The notes under the pieces are model-generated. The model worked only from the letters and a program-made list of their open reading frames with translations. It did not search any database and was not told the DNA's origin. Positions 27,468 to 37,684 of a stretch of 64,000 nt of DNA are shown here, in pieces (positions within the stretch are counted from its first letter, which is position 1; every line of letters begins with the position of its first letter). The DNA is from Acinetobacter sp. ANC 4805 (GTDB lineage Bacteria > Pseudomonadota > Gammaproteobacteria > Pseudomonadales > Moraxellaceae). A program made the position numbers and the translations under genes. The stretch spans positions 62,001 to 126,000 of the forward strand of contig NZ_JAKZGD010000010.1 in NCBI RefSeq assembly GCF_022549495.1, in the 5' to 3' direction.

Positions 27468-28677
27468 CTTCCACCCTTTTGAAAATCTCAATAAACTGTT
27501 GTGTACCACGACTTAAAGATAAATTTTCGTCATAAAACTGCTTAGCATTTAAACCTAGTTGACGTTGTTCATCTGTAGATAAATGATATATTTCTAAAAT
27601 TGCCTTTTTTATACTTTCAGTATCTTCAGATAAAGCGATACACCCACATTTTGCCTTTTGAACAATATCTGCGGCGTCACCCGATACAGCCATTAGCAGT
27701 GGTTTTCCCATCGCCATATAAGCCTGTGTTTTCGATGGCACAGTAATTTCAAATAGTGGATCTCGTTTTAAATGAACTAACAACACATCAGCATGCTCTA
27801 AAACACCACCAACTTCAGACATTGGCACACGTGGAATGAAAACTACATTTTCAATATTTTCATCTAATACTCGTTGCTTTAGACGTTCCGTCTCCGTTCC
27901 ACCACCAACGAATACGAATTGAATTTTACTCTCTGATCTTAATTCCATTGAAACATCTAGGATAGTATCCAAAGATTGGGCTTTTCCCATATTTCCAGCA
28001 AACAGAATATTGAATCGCCCTTGTAAAAGCTGCTGGTATTCACTTTTTATTGGTTGTGCTTGGGTCAAGCTATTTTCATCACACCAATTATAAATCACAC
28101 TGACCTTATCATCTGAAATGCCTCTTTCATTTAATAGTTTTTTAAATCCAGGGCACAAAACCACAATATGATCAACAAAATAATAAACAAGTTGACAGAC
28201 TCGACCCACAATATTCAATATTCTTTGGTTATTTAGCATTCCAGTTGCTTTGAGGGTATCAGGCCACATATCCTGAATATCATATACAACTGGAGTTCTT
28301 CTAAATAACTTAATAAATATAGCGGCTAAACCCACTGTTAGCGGAGGATGGTACGCATAGATAACATCCGCCTTTTTAGTTGCAAAAATACCAAAAAGCA
28401 TCGCCATAAAAGCAAAGCTAATGTAATTCAAAATCCTTTTTAACGCAGAGCTATCATGATTCGGGTATAAAGCAACTCTTAAAACTGAAATTCCATCAAT
28501 TTGTTCACGTTGATATAGTTTCAATTTATAACCATCATAGATTTTTCCTCCTGGGTAATTTGGAAACCCTGTTAGAACTTGTACCTGATGACCTTGTTGT
28601 TGTAATTCCCTAGCGAATGCTAAACCTTTAAAAGTAGGTTCGGGATCAAACCATTGCGTTAAAAGAAGGATTTTCAT
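27460..28677 (-). CDS. Glycosyltransferase family 4, WbuB-like (probable L-FucNAc transferase)
   Basis: 405 residues, GT-B fold. N-terminal LTQWFDPEPTFKGLAFARELQQQGHQVQVLTGFPNYPGGK and C-terminal nucleotide-binding half (FAGNMGKAQSLDTILDV; VPSKTQAYMAMGKPLLMAVSGDAADIV with the E/Q-x7-E variant). WbuB-type enzymes accompany fnlABC in E. coli O26-like loci and add L-FucNAc to the lipid-linked first sugar. Its position next to fnlC and itrB supports this. It probably makes the first glycosidic bond after ItrB, by inference from neighbours only. Confidence 0.85.
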   Translation of the reverse strand: MKILLLTQWFDPEPTFKGLAFARELQQQGHQVQVLTGFPNYPGGKIYDGYKLKLYQREQIDGISVLRVALYPNHDSSALKRILNYISFAFMAMLFGIFATKKADVIYAYHPPLTVGLAAIFIKLFRRTPVVYDIQDMWPDTLKATGMLNNQRILNIVGRVCQLVYYFVDHIVVLCPGFKKLLNERGISDDKVSVIYNWCDENSLTQAQPIKSEYQQLLQGRFNILFAGNMGKAQSLDTILDVSMELRSESKIQFVFVGGGTETERLKQRVLDENIENVVFIPRVPMSEVGGVLEHADVLLVHLKRDPLFEITVPSKTQAYMAMGKPLLMAVSGDAADIVQKAKCGCIALSEDTESIKKAILEIYHLSTDEQRQLGLNAKQFYDENLSLSRGTQQFIEIFKRVEDA

Positions 28678-28680
28678 TAT

Positions 28681-29811
28681 TTAGTATTTCTTCCAAATAA
28701 TGCGATTAACATAATCGGTATAGCTCATGATGATACGAACGACCTTATCGCTCACATTTGGCATACTGTAGTCTGCCACCAAACGTAATAAACGCTCTTC
28801 TCCGCGTGCCTGAGACTCTAAAATCTCCAAACCTTGTAGAATTCGTTCTGCTGTTAATCCCACCATCATCACCGCTGCTTCTTCCATACCTTCTGGACGC
28901 TCATGTGCTTGACGTAAATTCAATGCAGGGAAATTCAAAATCGAAGATTCTTCATTGATGGTGCCACTATCAGACAACGCTGCCTTAGCTGAAAGCTGAA
29001 GTTTATTATAGTCACTAAAACCAAGTGGCTTTAACAATTGAACCAATGGATGGAACTCAATATTAAGTTGCTCAATACGTTTACGTGTTCTTGGATGTGT
29101 AGAAACAATGACAGGGAACTGATATTTTTCAGCGACTGCATTTAACATCGCGACAAGATCTAGGAAGTTTTGATCAGAGTTAATATTCTCTTCGCGATGC
29201 GCACTCACAATAAAGTACTGCTGTTCTTTCAATCCTAAACGCTCAAGCACATCTGATGCTTCAATCTTCGCCTTATAATGATTCAACACTTCAAACATCG
29301 GACTACCTGTTTTGATGACTAAATCAGCAGGCAACCCTTCAGCCAATAAGTAATCTCGAGCAATCGTACTATAAGTCAAGTTGATATCAGCAGTATGATC
29401 TACGATTCGACGATTGATTTCTTCTGGAACACGCATATCAAAACAGCGATTACCTGCTTCCATATGGAATGTTGGAATTTTACGGCGCTTGGCAGGTAGA
29501 ACAGCCATACAACTATTGGTATCACCAAGTACTAATAATGCTTCTGGTTGTACTTCATCTAGAATCTTATCAACGGTAATAATCACATTACCAATCGTTT
29601 CCGCACCTGTACCACCTGCAGCATTTAAAAAATGATCAGGTTTACGAATCCCTAAATCTGTAAAAAAGATCTCATTCAATTCGTAATCATAGTTTTGCCC
29701 TGTATGTACCAAAATGTGATCAAAATATTGATCACATGCTGCCATCACTCGAGACAAACGGATAATTTCTGGACGCGTACCTACAACGGTCATTAACTTT
29801 AATTTTTTCAC
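28681..29811 (-). CDS. fnlC: UDP-N-acetyl hexosamine 2-epimerase (UDP-L-FucNAc synthesis, third step)
   Basis: 376 residues of the WecB/MnaA epimerase fold. Motifs: VVGTRPEIIRLSRVM, VHTGQNYDYELNEIFF, HMEAGNRCFDMRVPEEINRRIVDH and SAHREENINSDQNF; ALSDSGTINEESSILNFPALNLR is the C-terminal nucleotide loop. In the presence of FnlA and FnlB it is best read as FnlC/CapG, which epimerises UDP-L-PneNAc at C2 to UDP-L-FucNAc, rather than as housekeeping WecB. The start is GTG; an in-frame ATG lies 6 codons on. It follows fnlB closely in the operon. Confidence 0.9.
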   Translation of the reverse strand: MKKLKLMTVVGTRPEIIRLSRVMAACDQYFDHILVHTGQNYDYELNEIFFTDLGIRKPDHFLNAAGGTGAETIGNVIITVDKILDEVQPEALLVLGDTNSCMAVLPAKRRKIPTFHMEAGNRCFDMRVPEEINRRIVDHTADINLTYSTIARDYLLAEGLPADLVIKTGSPMFEVLNHYKAKIEASDVLERLGLKEQQYFIVSAHREENINSDQNFLDLVAMLNAVAEKYQFPVIVSTHPRTRKRIEQLNIEFHPLVQLLKPLGFSDYNKLQLSAKAALSDSGTINEESSILNFPALNLRQAHERPEGMEEAAVMMVGLTAERILQGLEILESQARGEERLLRLVADYSMPNVSDKVVRIIMSYTDYVNRIIWKKY

Positions 29812-29824
29812 AACGATTCAACTC

Positions 29825-30937
29825 TTAATCTGTTATTGGCATTGCATAAGTATCTGGCTTACTACGATCAAAAATTTCATTTGCCCATAGCATCACGACC
29901 ATTTCATCATCACCAATATTGGTAATATCATGTGTCCACCCAGGTACTGTCTCAACAATCCTTGGCTCATCGCCATGTGTCTCAAGTTGGTAGAACTCAC
30001 CTGAAACCACATGCTTAAATTTAAATAAGGCTTTCCCTTTAATCACAAGGAATTTTTCAGTCTTGGTATGATGATAATGCCCACCTCGGGTGATGCCTGG
30101 GTGTGCAGTAAAATAGGAAAACTGACCAGCATCTGGTGTCTTTAACATCTCAACAAAGACACCACGCGCATCGCCATATTTAGGTACGCTGTAATCAAAC
30201 TGTGCAGGTCTTAAGAAGCTTAAGTAGGTTGAATATAACGCTCGCGTTAAACCTGTTCCGACACGATCCGTAATTAGTGTATCTCTTGATTCTTTAAAAC
30301 CGTTTAGAGTCTCAGCTAAATCACCGACTGTAATTTGATACTCAGGCTGAATTTGGAAGGTTTGATCAACACTAATTGAACCATTGATCATATTCCAAAA
30401 GGTCTCAACAACATCATCAACATACACTAATCGAATAAGGGCATTTGCATCATTGATTTGAAGTGGCAAATCATTTGCAACATTATGGCAAAAGGTTGCA
30501 ACAGCAGAATTATAATTTGGACGAGACCACTTACCAAAAACATTAGCTAAACGACAGATGTAAACTGGATTTCCTTGCTCCGTATGCAACTTCTCAAGAG
30601 CTTGCTCACCACCAAGTTTACTTTTCCCATAAGCGTTATCACGATCAGCCTGAATAGAAGAAGACAGAATAACAGGCGTTTTTTTGTGCTCACCTTTGAG
30701 TATTTGAGCAATTTTCTCTGTTAGGGTAACGTTACCCTCAATGAATTCACTTTCATTTAATGGACGATTGATACCTGCCAAATGTACAATCCAATCGGCA
30801 GCCAAAATAAACTCTTTTAGCTCTTGTTCAGATGACCCCCGATGAACTTTTAAAATTTCAACTTCAGGTTTTTCTGATAAAAACTGAATAAGGTTTTTTG
30901 CAATAAAACCATTAGATCCTGTGACTAGAATTTTCAT
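29825..30937 (-). CDS. fnlB: UDP-L-FucNAc synthesis enzyme, epimerase/reductase
   Basis: 370 residues with two parts. N-terminal SDR domain (KILVTGSNGFIAKNLIQFL; YGKSKLGGEQALEKL with the YxxxK pair) and a C-terminal cupin domain (about 265-370: FSYFTAHPGITRGGHYHHTKTEKFLVIKGKALFKFKH, with metal-type His residues). This two-domain layout is that of FnlB/CapF, which epimerises at C3 and reduces C4 of the FnlA product with NADPH. It is separated from fnlA by the acyltransferase gene inserted between them. Confidence 0.92.
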   Translation of the reverse strand: MKILVTGSNGFIAKNLIQFLSEKPEVEILKVHRGSSEQELKEFILAADWIVHLAGINRPLNESEFIEGNVTLTEKIAQILKGEHKKTPVILSSSIQADRDNAYGKSKLGGEQALEKLHTEQGNPVYICRLANVFGKWSRPNYNSAVATFCHNVANDLPLQINDANALIRLVYVDDVVETFWNMINGSISVDQTFQIQPEYQITVGDLAETLNGFKESRDTLITDRVGTGLTRALYSTYLSFLRPAQFDYSVPKYGDARGVFVEMLKTPDAGQFSYFTAHPGITRGGHYHHTKTEKFLVIKGKALFKFKHVVSGEFYQLETHGDEPRIVETVPGWTHDITNIGDDEMVVMLWANEIFDRSKPDTYAMPITD

Positions 30938-30946
30938 TAAGATGCC

Positions 30947-32005
30947 CTATAATTTAGAACGCATTGAGTTCTTTTTGAAAGCTAAAACAGGTTTTTCTAA
31001 TAAAAACCAAGATAATATTGCACAAGCATATGTTAACAATAAAACTGCTATCAACAAATAACTCTCACTATTAAAACCATAATAAACAAAAATATTTACA
31101 ATCAACATATGATAAATATAAACACCATATGAGATATCATTCCCTTTTAAAACTTTATCCGACAAATCAGGTTTACTATAAGCAACTTTTATAATTAGAA
31201 GAGATAAAACAAGAAAGGAAATCATATTAATATTATTTCCAGTAACTCCCAACCCAACCCAACCCAATCCAACATTAACTAGTAAAAATAAACCAATCAG
31301 AATAAACCAAGGAATGTTAACTATTTTTTTTAACCAGTGCTCAGACGTAGATAAATATGCTCCCCATAAAAACATACCAAACCAAGGTAAAAAAGAAATA
31401 CTAAATAAATCAAATAATAAATTATTTGTCGGAAGCATATTCTTAAATACATTGATAAGAAAGAAAAGCGGAATTAAAAACAACCAGCTTTTCTTATATT
31501 TATTTACAACCCAAAATAAGATTGGTACAGCAACATAAAACTGGAGCTCAACAGCAATTGTCCATAAACTACCATTAACAACACCAACTCCAAATCCTCT
31601 AAGAAAATCAGGATTATAAAATTGAACAAAAGAAAGCTGCCCTAAACACCATATCCAAAAATGACTTTCACCCAAGATACTAAAAGATAAAAAATTAGTA
31701 CCAAATAGAACAGCTAAACTTACAAAAAAACAAAGCCATAAAGCAGGATATATTCTTAAAAACCTCTTCTGAAAATAACCAAATATAGAGGCGGATTTTA
31801 AATATGATCGGTAGATTAAAAATCCACTGATAAAAAAGAATATAGGCACTCCAGGTAAAAAACCTAAATGCTTAATAAAATCTAATTCATGCAATTTCAA
31901 ATGTGAAACTGCATGAACGAAGACAACTTGTGTAGCTGCAAAAAGTCTTATCAAATCTAGATTATTTTTGACAAAATTAAAACCCTCTATACGTTGGTCT
32001 TTCAC
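30947..32005 (-). CDS. Acyltransferase family 3 (capsule O-acetyltransferase)
   Basis: 352 residues with about ten membrane segments. The N-terminal LDLIRLFAATQVVFVHAVSHLK carries the R-x10-H pattern of AT3 proteins; later blocks are FFFISGFLIYRSYLKSASIFGYFQKRFLRIYP and YGVYIYHMLIVN. It probably transfers an acetyl group from cytosolic acetyl-CoA to a capsule sugar. Its insertion between fnlA and fnlB, which are usually adjacent, and its strong AT richness suggest separate acquisition. GTG start, 4 bases after the fnlA stop. Confidence 0.88.
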   Translation of the reverse strand: MKDQRIEGFNFVKNNLDLIRLFAATQVVFVHAVSHLKLHELDFIKHLGFLPGVPIFFFISGFLIYRSYLKSASIFGYFQKRFLRIYPALWLCFFVSLAVLFGTNFLSFSILGESHFWIWCLGQLSFVQFYNPDFLRGFGVGVVNGSLWTIAVELQFYVAVPILFWVVNKYKKSWLFLIPLFFLINVFKNMLPTNNLLFDLFSISFLPWFGMFLWGAYLSTSEHWLKKIVNIPWFILIGLFLLVNVGLGWVGLGVTGNNINMISFLVLSLLIIKVAYSKPDLSDKVLKGNDISYGVYIYHMLIVNIFVYYGFNSESYLLIAVLLLTYACAILSWFLLEKPVLAFKKNSMRSKL

Positions 32006-32009
32006 AGGA

Positions 32010-33044
32010 TCAGGCCTCTGGGTCTACATATTTTCCTTGTGTAAGCGCACGAATAAACTCAAGCTTGAGTAGCAGTTTTTTCATGCCTTCTACATCTAAA
32101 CGCTCAGTATTATGCGAATTATAGTCTTCAAGTTCAGTAATCTTTAAATCACCATTCTCAACATACTTTTCATAATTAAGGTCACGCTGATCTGCTGGCA
32201 CACGGAAATACTCACCTTGATCAATTGCCACGGCCATTTCCTCACGGCTCAACAACGCTTCAAATGCTTTCTCACCATGGCGAGTCCCCATGATTGAAAT
32301 CGGATACTCTTCAACTTTTAGTAGTTCTCGTAAAGCCTTTGCTAAAACTTCAATAGTTGCTGCTGGCGCTTTTTGAACAAAGATATCGCCATTTTCGCCA
32401 TGTTCAAAGGCATATAGCACCAAGTCAACAGCATCTTCCAATGTCATCATAAAACGAGTCATATTCGGATCAGTGATCGTTAATGGCTTATTTTGACGAA
32501 TTTGATCAACAAATAATGGAATTACTGAACCACGTGATGCCATTACGTTACCATATCGAGTACAGCTAATAACGGTATCTAAACCTTCTAAGTTACGAGA
32601 CTTCGCGACGATAACTTTTTCCATCATCGCTTTAGAAATACCCATTGCATTAATTGGATAAACAGCCTTATCGGTACTTAAACAAACAATTCTTTTAACG
32701 TGGTTTTGGATCGCCGCTTCAAGTACATTTTCTGTACCAATTACGTTTGTCTTCACAGCTTCCATTGGATGAAATTCACAAGAAGGAACTTGCTTCAATG
32801 CAGCAGCGTGATAAATATAGTCCACGCCACGTGTTGCATTTAAGATACTATTGTAATCTCTTACATCACCAATATAAAATTTTAACTTCGATGATTGATA
32901 CTTTTTACGCATATCATCTTGTTTCTTCTCATCTCGGCTAAAAATGCGGATTTCTTTTATATCAGTCTCTAGAAAACGCTTTAAAACTGCATTCCCAAAT
33001 GACCCTGTACCACCAGTAATTAATAAAACCTTATTCGCAAACAT
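32010..33044 (-). CDS. fnlA: UDP-GlcNAc 4,6-dehydratase/5-epimerase (UDP-L-FucNAc synthesis, first step)
   Basis: 344 residues, soluble extended SDR. Motifs: LLITGGTGSFGNAVLKRFL (nucleotide binding), AAALKQVPSCEFHPMEAVKTN, LSTDKAVYPINAMGISKAMMEK (catalytic region), RYGNVMASRGSVIPLF. It converts UDP-GlcNAc to the 4-keto-6-deoxy-L-arabino sugar used by FnlB. I take the second of two tandem ATGs (33044; MFANKVLL) because GAGAGGA then lies at normal distance. The ATG overlaps the TGA of the previous glycosyltransferase. Length equals CapE/FnlA proteins. Confidence 0.93.
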   Translation of the reverse strand: MFANKVLLITGGTGSFGNAVLKRFLETDIKEIRIFSRDEKKQDDMRKKYQSSKLKFYIGDVRDYNSILNATRGVDYIYHAAALKQVPSCEFHPMEAVKTNVIGTENVLEAAIQNHVKRIVCLSTDKAVYPINAMGISKAMMEKVIVAKSRNLEGLDTVISCTRYGNVMASRGSVIPLFVDQIRQNKPLTITDPNMTRFMMTLEDAVDLVLYAFEHGENGDIFVQKAPAATIEVLAKALRELLKVEEYPISIMGTRHGEKAFEALLSREEMAVAIDQGEYFRVPADQRDLNYEKYVENGDLKITELEDYNSHNTERLDVEGMKKLLLKLEFIRALTQGKYVDPEA

Positions 33045-34150
33045 CATTTCCTCTCCAATGATTTCCAAATACCTAAATATTGATTAACAACTGTTTCAAT
33101 TGAATATACTTCAGCACATCTTTTAAATGCTTTCTGACTTAAAAGATGTTGTAAAGAATCATTTTGCGATAAAGTTTTTAAAGCCTCATAAAGACTCTTT
33201 TCATCTGCAACATCTACTAGAATTCCGGCTTCATTCTCTAACATTTCAGGAATAGCACCAACTTTAGTCGCAACAATTGAATTTTGGGTTGCCATTGCCT
33301 CAAGCACTACATTCGGAAATCCCTCTGTATAGCTAGGCAAAGCAAATATTTTTGATTTTTTAAGCTCCAATAAAACTGCAGCATTATCCAAATTCCCTAG
33401 GAAATGAATATCTTTATTTTTTGATAAGCTATATTTTTCATCTAATTTTCCGAAAAATTTTTGATCAATAGGTCCAATAAGTCTTAGCTCCCAATTATCT
33501 AAATTAAGATCAACAAATGAACTTACAAGCTCCTCAACACCTTTTTCTCTTTTCACCCACCCTACAAAAGAGATTATATTTTCCTTGTTTGAACTTTCGA
33601 TTATCTGCTTTTCAAAAGCATAATCTATGCAGTTCGGTATTAAACATACTTTCTTTGAAATAAGCTCTGAATAATTAGATAAAAAATTATAAGTTTTTTG
33701 ATCAATACAAATAATTTTATCTGAAAATTTAAATATTAACCGTAACAAATAATATTCATAATTTTTAATTTCAAAAATTTCAGGAATTCTTCCAAAACGA
33801 ATATGTATTATAAATTTTGCCCGAAATAATTTTGTAGTAAAAGAAAACATAAAATCTCTTACTAAGCCAAAACTTCCAGAAGAAGTTAAATGAATAATAT
33901 TGCTACCTAAAACCAAAAAATATATAAATTTCAGATAATTATAAAATAACTGTATATTACCACCAAGTAATCTGAGCCACACTCCACTATGAACAGATCT
34001 CCATCTTACAGCAATATCTAAATGCCTATAATTAATGATTTTTTTTTCATTTAAGTATGCTGTCAGCTGTTCTGTCCAGCGCGCAATACCACCATAAGGA
34101 GGAGGTAATGGTGATACCAGTAAAAGCTTACTCTTCTTCATAGACTTCAT
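33044..34150 (-). CDS. Glycosyltransferase family 4 (capsule)
   Basis: 368 residues. GT-B enzyme with N-terminal LLLVSPLPPPYGGIARWTEQLTAYL and C-terminal FVGWVKREKGVEELV, RLIGP and LPSYTEGFPNVVLEAMATQNSIVATKVGAIPEML with the E-x7-E motif. It adds one sugar of the repeat unit at the cytosolic face; the donor cannot be told. The gene is strongly AT-rich, as the serotype-specific core of the locus usually is. It overlaps both neighbours by a few bases. Confidence 0.88.
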   Translation of the reverse strand: MKSMKKSKLLLVSPLPPPYGGIARWTEQLTAYLNEKKIINYRHLDIAVRWRSVHSGVWLRLLGGNIQLFYNYLKFIYFLVLGSNIIHLTSSGSFGLVRDFMFSFTTKLFRAKFIIHIRFGRIPEIFEIKNYEYYLLRLIFKFSDKIICIDQKTYNFLSNYSELISKKVCLIPNCIDYAFEKQIIESSNKENIISFVGWVKREKGVEELVSSFVDLNLDNWELRLIGPIDQKFFGKLDEKYSLSKNKDIHFLGNLDNAAVLLELKKSKIFALPSYTEGFPNVVLEAMATQNSIVATKVGAIPEMLENEAGILVDVADEKSLYEALKTLSQNDSLQHLLSQKAFKRCAEVYSIETVVNQYLGIWKSLERK

Positions 34151-35295
34151 TCATCAATAATATTAACAAAAAATTCAGATACATTTTTCCGTAACGCCAC
34201 TGATTTTGAAGAAAAATTCTCCTGTGCCGTTTTAATTGCATTTTTTTTCATTATCTTTTTCTGCTCTAAAGAAAGTTTTAACATCTTGCGAATGGATACT
34301 TCTATAGCTTGTTTTGAGCCATCCTCAACAATAAAGCCATTATATTCATCTTTTAAATATTGCCCTAGATCAGAGGTTAAATTTGTTGCAACAGGTACAC
34401 CTAATGATAAACTTTCTACAAACTTAGACGGGAAACCATATCTGTTACAGTGTATATCAGGTCGAGTAAAAATTGTAAAATCAGCCTTTGCTATAAAACT
34501 ATTTATTTCCTCTTGCTTAACTTTTCCATGTATCCGAATGCTAGAAGGCAACTCCTGGATATTATACTTCAACTTTAGTTCTACTTCACTTGGACCAAAT
34601 ATATCTAATTTTATTTCATTATCTATAGAAAGTTGATCTACCACTTGAATAATTTCATATAAACTATCTTTATTACCGATATTACCAGCATAAATTAAAG
34701 ACAGCATATTACTCTCGCTAATGAATGGCTCATTCATTTCTATCGCTACTAGCGGAGGTATCACAACAGTCTTTTTTTTATTAAATACATTTCCTAGACT
34801 AGAGCTAATTGTAATAATACCATCGGCCCTTGGATAAACATATTTGAATGCAAGTAGAAAGCTATTATAAAATAAACCGTACCTTCCCCCCATCATTTGT
34901 GAAGGCTCATACCATTCAACAAGATCAAAAATTACTTTTATGTTATTAGTCTGACAATACTTTAAAATTCTTTTAGAAAAATGATAATAGCCACCATAAA
35001 CAACGACATATTCAGGTTTAACCTCTAACTCACTCAACCACTTAACAGTATTATTACCACCTCTAAATATAATATTAAATAATCTAACCAGCCCTCTTGA
35101 GTCAGAAAATAGCTCATTGAGCCCGTAGTGATTTATATTATTATAAACCCCTTCTTTTGCACCTCCTCCGTGGCCAACAATTACATTGTAGCCAAGATCT
35201 TGAAGCAACATAATATTACCCAAGACCCGTTTAGATGCAGCCTGACCAAAAGGAAATGAAAATGCTCCAACATATGCTATAATTTTATTTTTCAT
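34147..35295 (-). CDS. Glycosyltransferase (GT4-like, capsule)
   Basis: 382 residues. N-terminal IIAYVGAFSFPFGQAASKRVLGNIMLLQDLGYNV; C-terminal LIYAGNIGNKDSLYEIIQVVDQL, LDIFGPSE and NRYGFPSKFVESLSLGVPVATNLTSDLGQYLKDEYNGF. This is a GT-B fold glycosyltransferase of the serotype-specific region; donor and linkage are unknown. Tail overlaps the next gene by 4 bases. With the WbuB-like enzyme and the 33044-34150 gene it makes three transferases after ItrB, so a repeat of about four sugars is expected. Confidence 0.85.
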   Translation of the reverse strand: MKNKIIAYVGAFSFPFGQAASKRVLGNIMLLQDLGYNVIVGHGGGAKEGVYNNINHYGLNELFSDSRGLVRLFNIIFRGGNNTVKWLSELEVKPEYVVVYGGYYHFSKRILKYCQTNNIKVIFDLVEWYEPSQMMGGRYGLFYNSFLLAFKYVYPRADGIITISSSLGNVFNKKKTVVIPPLVAIEMNEPFISESNMLSLIYAGNIGNKDSLYEIIQVVDQLSIDNEIKLDIFGPSEVELKLKYNIQELPSSIRIHGKVKQEEINSFIAKADFTIFTRPDIHCNRYGFPSKFVESLSLGVPVATNLTSDLGQYLKDEYNGFIVEDGSKQAIEVSIRKMLKLSLEQKKIMKKNAIKTAQENFSSKSVALRKNVSEFFVNIIDE

Positions 35296-35361
35296 TATTT
35301 AACACCAAAAACATACTTTAATCCTCATATTTTTTAACCAAATAAATTTATCAGGTGCTAA

Positions 35362-36501
35362 TTAAAATTTACGTTCAGAAATCTTTTCATTAAATAACAC
35401 TCCATATGCCATTAATAAAGATAATACACTCCATAACACAGGAGAACTTTCCCAAACACCTGTAAAAAAAATAGGAATTTCTATCACAAACAAAATTAAT
35501 CCAAGCAAAAAATTCCGCCTTAAGACAAAAAAAACAATTGATAAAAAACTAAAAAAATAAAATAAAATACCTAATACACCAGTTTCGACCAAAAGACTGA
35601 GAAATACATTATGAACATTTATTCCGAATCCACTTATTTCTGGAAAATTATTTAATCCTATTCCAAATATATAATGTTCTTCAAACAACTTCCATGCCGA
35701 ACTCCAAGTTGCTTCACGACCAGAGGTCCAGTCCATATCGCTACCTGTAGAGCCCTGAACATCAAAACGGGCTTGCCAGTATGCAGGCAAAGAATCATAA
35801 AACCCAACAAACATTGTGAAGAATGAAGCTGCAAAAAGAGCAATAATTAAGCCAAATATTGGTTTTTTAAATGCCAAAATAATATAAAAAAAAGCTAATG
35901 CTATTAAAGCTCCCCGACTACCTGTTAAAAAAATAGCTATACTAAATAACCCCAATAAAATATAATAAAATTTATAATATTTGTTATTAAAAAAAATATA
36001 AAGAATTGGCAATAAAGTCACCAAACTATAAGCTAAATAATTAGCATTAATATCATTCAGATTTACTCGATCACCCTGCAATATTACATTCCAATTTACA
36101 ATCATTAATATAGATGTAAGCCCACCCCCTAACAACAGCGAATTTGCCATAAGGCTCCATACTTGTTTATTAAAACAAAAGCGCCTTATCAAAAAAAATA
36201 GTAAAAAAGATATAAGATAATAATAATACTGAAGAGCAGATGATGAAAAATTATATGCATTAACTACTGGCACAAGCAACCAGAACATAAAAACCAGAAC
36301 AAAAAATTCTTGCAAGTTTATAAAAAATATTTTCTCTTTCTTCAAGAAAAATAATAATAAACCACCAAGAATTATGGAAAAAAAATAAAATGGGACACCA
36401 ACAACTACTATAAGCTTAGCTAAAAATATTAGAGAAAAAAGTCCCATTGAACCTAAAAACATTATTATATGGCGAATATTTAACAAACTATTACTAGTCA
36501 T
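35362..36501 (-). CDS. wzy: Capsule repeat-unit polymerase Wzy
   Basis: 379 residues with about 11 hydrophobic segments and a large polar loop in the C-terminal half (GFYDSLPAYWQARFDVQGSTGSDMDWTSGREATWSSAWKLFEEHYIFGIGLNNFP), the pattern of O-antigen ligase/Wzy_C proteins. It polymerises lipid-linked repeat units in the periplasmic leaflet. Very AT-rich. It overlaps wzx by 8 bases. The call is by topology, the loop motif G-R-x2-x-W and position beside the flippase; Wzy proteins have little sequence conservation. Confidence 0.88.
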   Translation of the reverse strand: MTSNSLLNIRHIIMFLGSMGLFSLIFLAKLIVVVGVPFYFFSIILGGLLLFFLKKEKIFFINLQEFFVLVFMFWLLVPVVNAYNFSSSALQYYYYLISFLLFFLIRRFCFNKQVWSLMANSLLLGGGLTSILMIVNWNVILQGDRVNLNDINANYLAYSLVTLLPILYIFFNNKYYKFYYILLGLFSIAIFLTGSRGALIALAFFYIILAFKKPIFGLIIALFAASFFTMFVGFYDSLPAYWQARFDVQGSTGSDMDWTSGREATWSSAWKLFEEHYIFGIGLNNFPEISGFGINVHNVFLSLLVETGVLGILFYFFSFLSIVFFVLRRNFLLGLILFVIEIPIFFTGVWESSPVLWSVLSLLMAYGVLFNEKISERKF

Positions 36502-37684
36502 TCCAACCTCTATCTCTTATAATCTTACCTGACGCAAACATAATGAGGAAATTACCAAGAGTCCCAAATATCGTTAAAATATAAATATATGTATAGAAAG
36601 AATAATCAAATATAAAAATTGACATAAAAACGATTAAAAGCAATAAATCTATTGGAAGCTGAAAAATTTGTTTCTTTTCTGCTCTTAACAAAACCCTGTA
36701 GGGCAAAGCCATTATAAAAGATAAAACCCAAATAACTATATATTTAGACATCCAGACTGCGTCATACCAGTCACTTTTAAGAATAAACTCAAATACAAAA
36801 CCTGTACTATAGAAAGCTATAGATGCTGTTATACAGAAAAAAACTATCGAATTTTTAATATTAAAAAAATATATTTCTTTAAAATCATCTCTTGCGACAT
36901 ATTGAAGAAAAATAGGGGAAACGACTTGTGTTAACAAAAATGCTGGCCCCCAGACCAACTTATGAACTACAGAAAACTCCCCTCCAACTGAATAAGAAAA
37001 CTTATAAGTAATCAGTAACAATGGGGAAATAAACATACTAGTTGATATTAATTCTTGTATAGTACCAGTTATTAAAAATTTTTTATTTTCCCAAAAAACC
37101 GAAATAGAATCTTTTAAGTTTAAATAAAAACCTATATTATTTCTACAAAAAACAACACTAAACAAAACCAAAACAAACTCTGAAACAACAACTCCCAACA
37201 CAAGCCCTAACGATTTATTGTAATATGATAATAGTATTTGGCTTACAACAACAACTATACTTCTAATCAAAATCCCAACTGAGTATAATTTATTCTTACC
37301 CTGCCTTAAAAGAACAGCCCTAAACAACACATTAAAACAATAAAAAACAACATATAGTATTGTTAAGATTAACAACTCCACTCTTTTATCTTGAAAAATA
37401 AAGTATGAGAAGAAAATAAGAAATAAAAAACAAAAAAACTCTAAAATAAAGGAAGAGACCAACCCAGTATTAAAAATACGATTTATATTATCTTTACTTA
37501 TTAAAATTAAATTATTAAATTGAAAATTACAAATTAAAGAAATAAAAGTGATAATAGATACAATTATAGAAAGATAACCAAAACTTTCTTTGGCATACAA
37601 ATAGGTTAGTAAAGGTTGCGAAATTAGCTGTAATAGCTGTGCTAAAGCCGTTACAGCCGCAACAGAAAAAATTAATTTAAACAT
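36494..37684 (-). CDS. wzx: Repeat-unit flippase Wzx
   Basis: 396 residues with about 12 hydrophobic segments. The N-terminus ([30 protein letters not shown]) has the pattern of MOP-superfamily polysaccharide flippases. It would move lipid-linked repeat units across the inner membrane. Extremely AT-rich. It overlaps both the epimerase gene and wzy by 8 bases, so the three are translationally coupled. Confidence 0.88.
   Translation of the reverse strand: MFKLIFSVAAVTALAQLLQLISQPLLTYLYAKESFGYLSIIVSIITFISLICNFQFNNLILISKDNINRIFNTGLVSSFILEFFCFLFLIFFSYFIFQDKRVELLILTILYVVFYCFNVLFRAVLLRQGKNKLYSVGILIRSIVVVVSQILLSYYNKSLGLVLGVVVSEFVLVLFSVVFCRNNIGFYLNLKDSISVFWENKKFLITGTIQELISTSMFISPLLLITYKFSYSVGGEFSVVHKLVWGPAFLLTQVVSPIFLQYVARDDFKEIYFFNIKNSIVFFCITASIAFYSTGFVFEFILKSDWYDAVWMSKYIVIWVLSFIMALPYRVLLRAEKKQIFQLPIDLLLLIVFMSIFIFDYSFYTYIYILTIFGTLGNFLIMFASGKIIRDRGWND

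Noticed and set aside
28681..29811. Housekeeping WecB/MnaA
   Set aside because: fnlA and fnlB are present in the same operon, so FnlC is the better reading.
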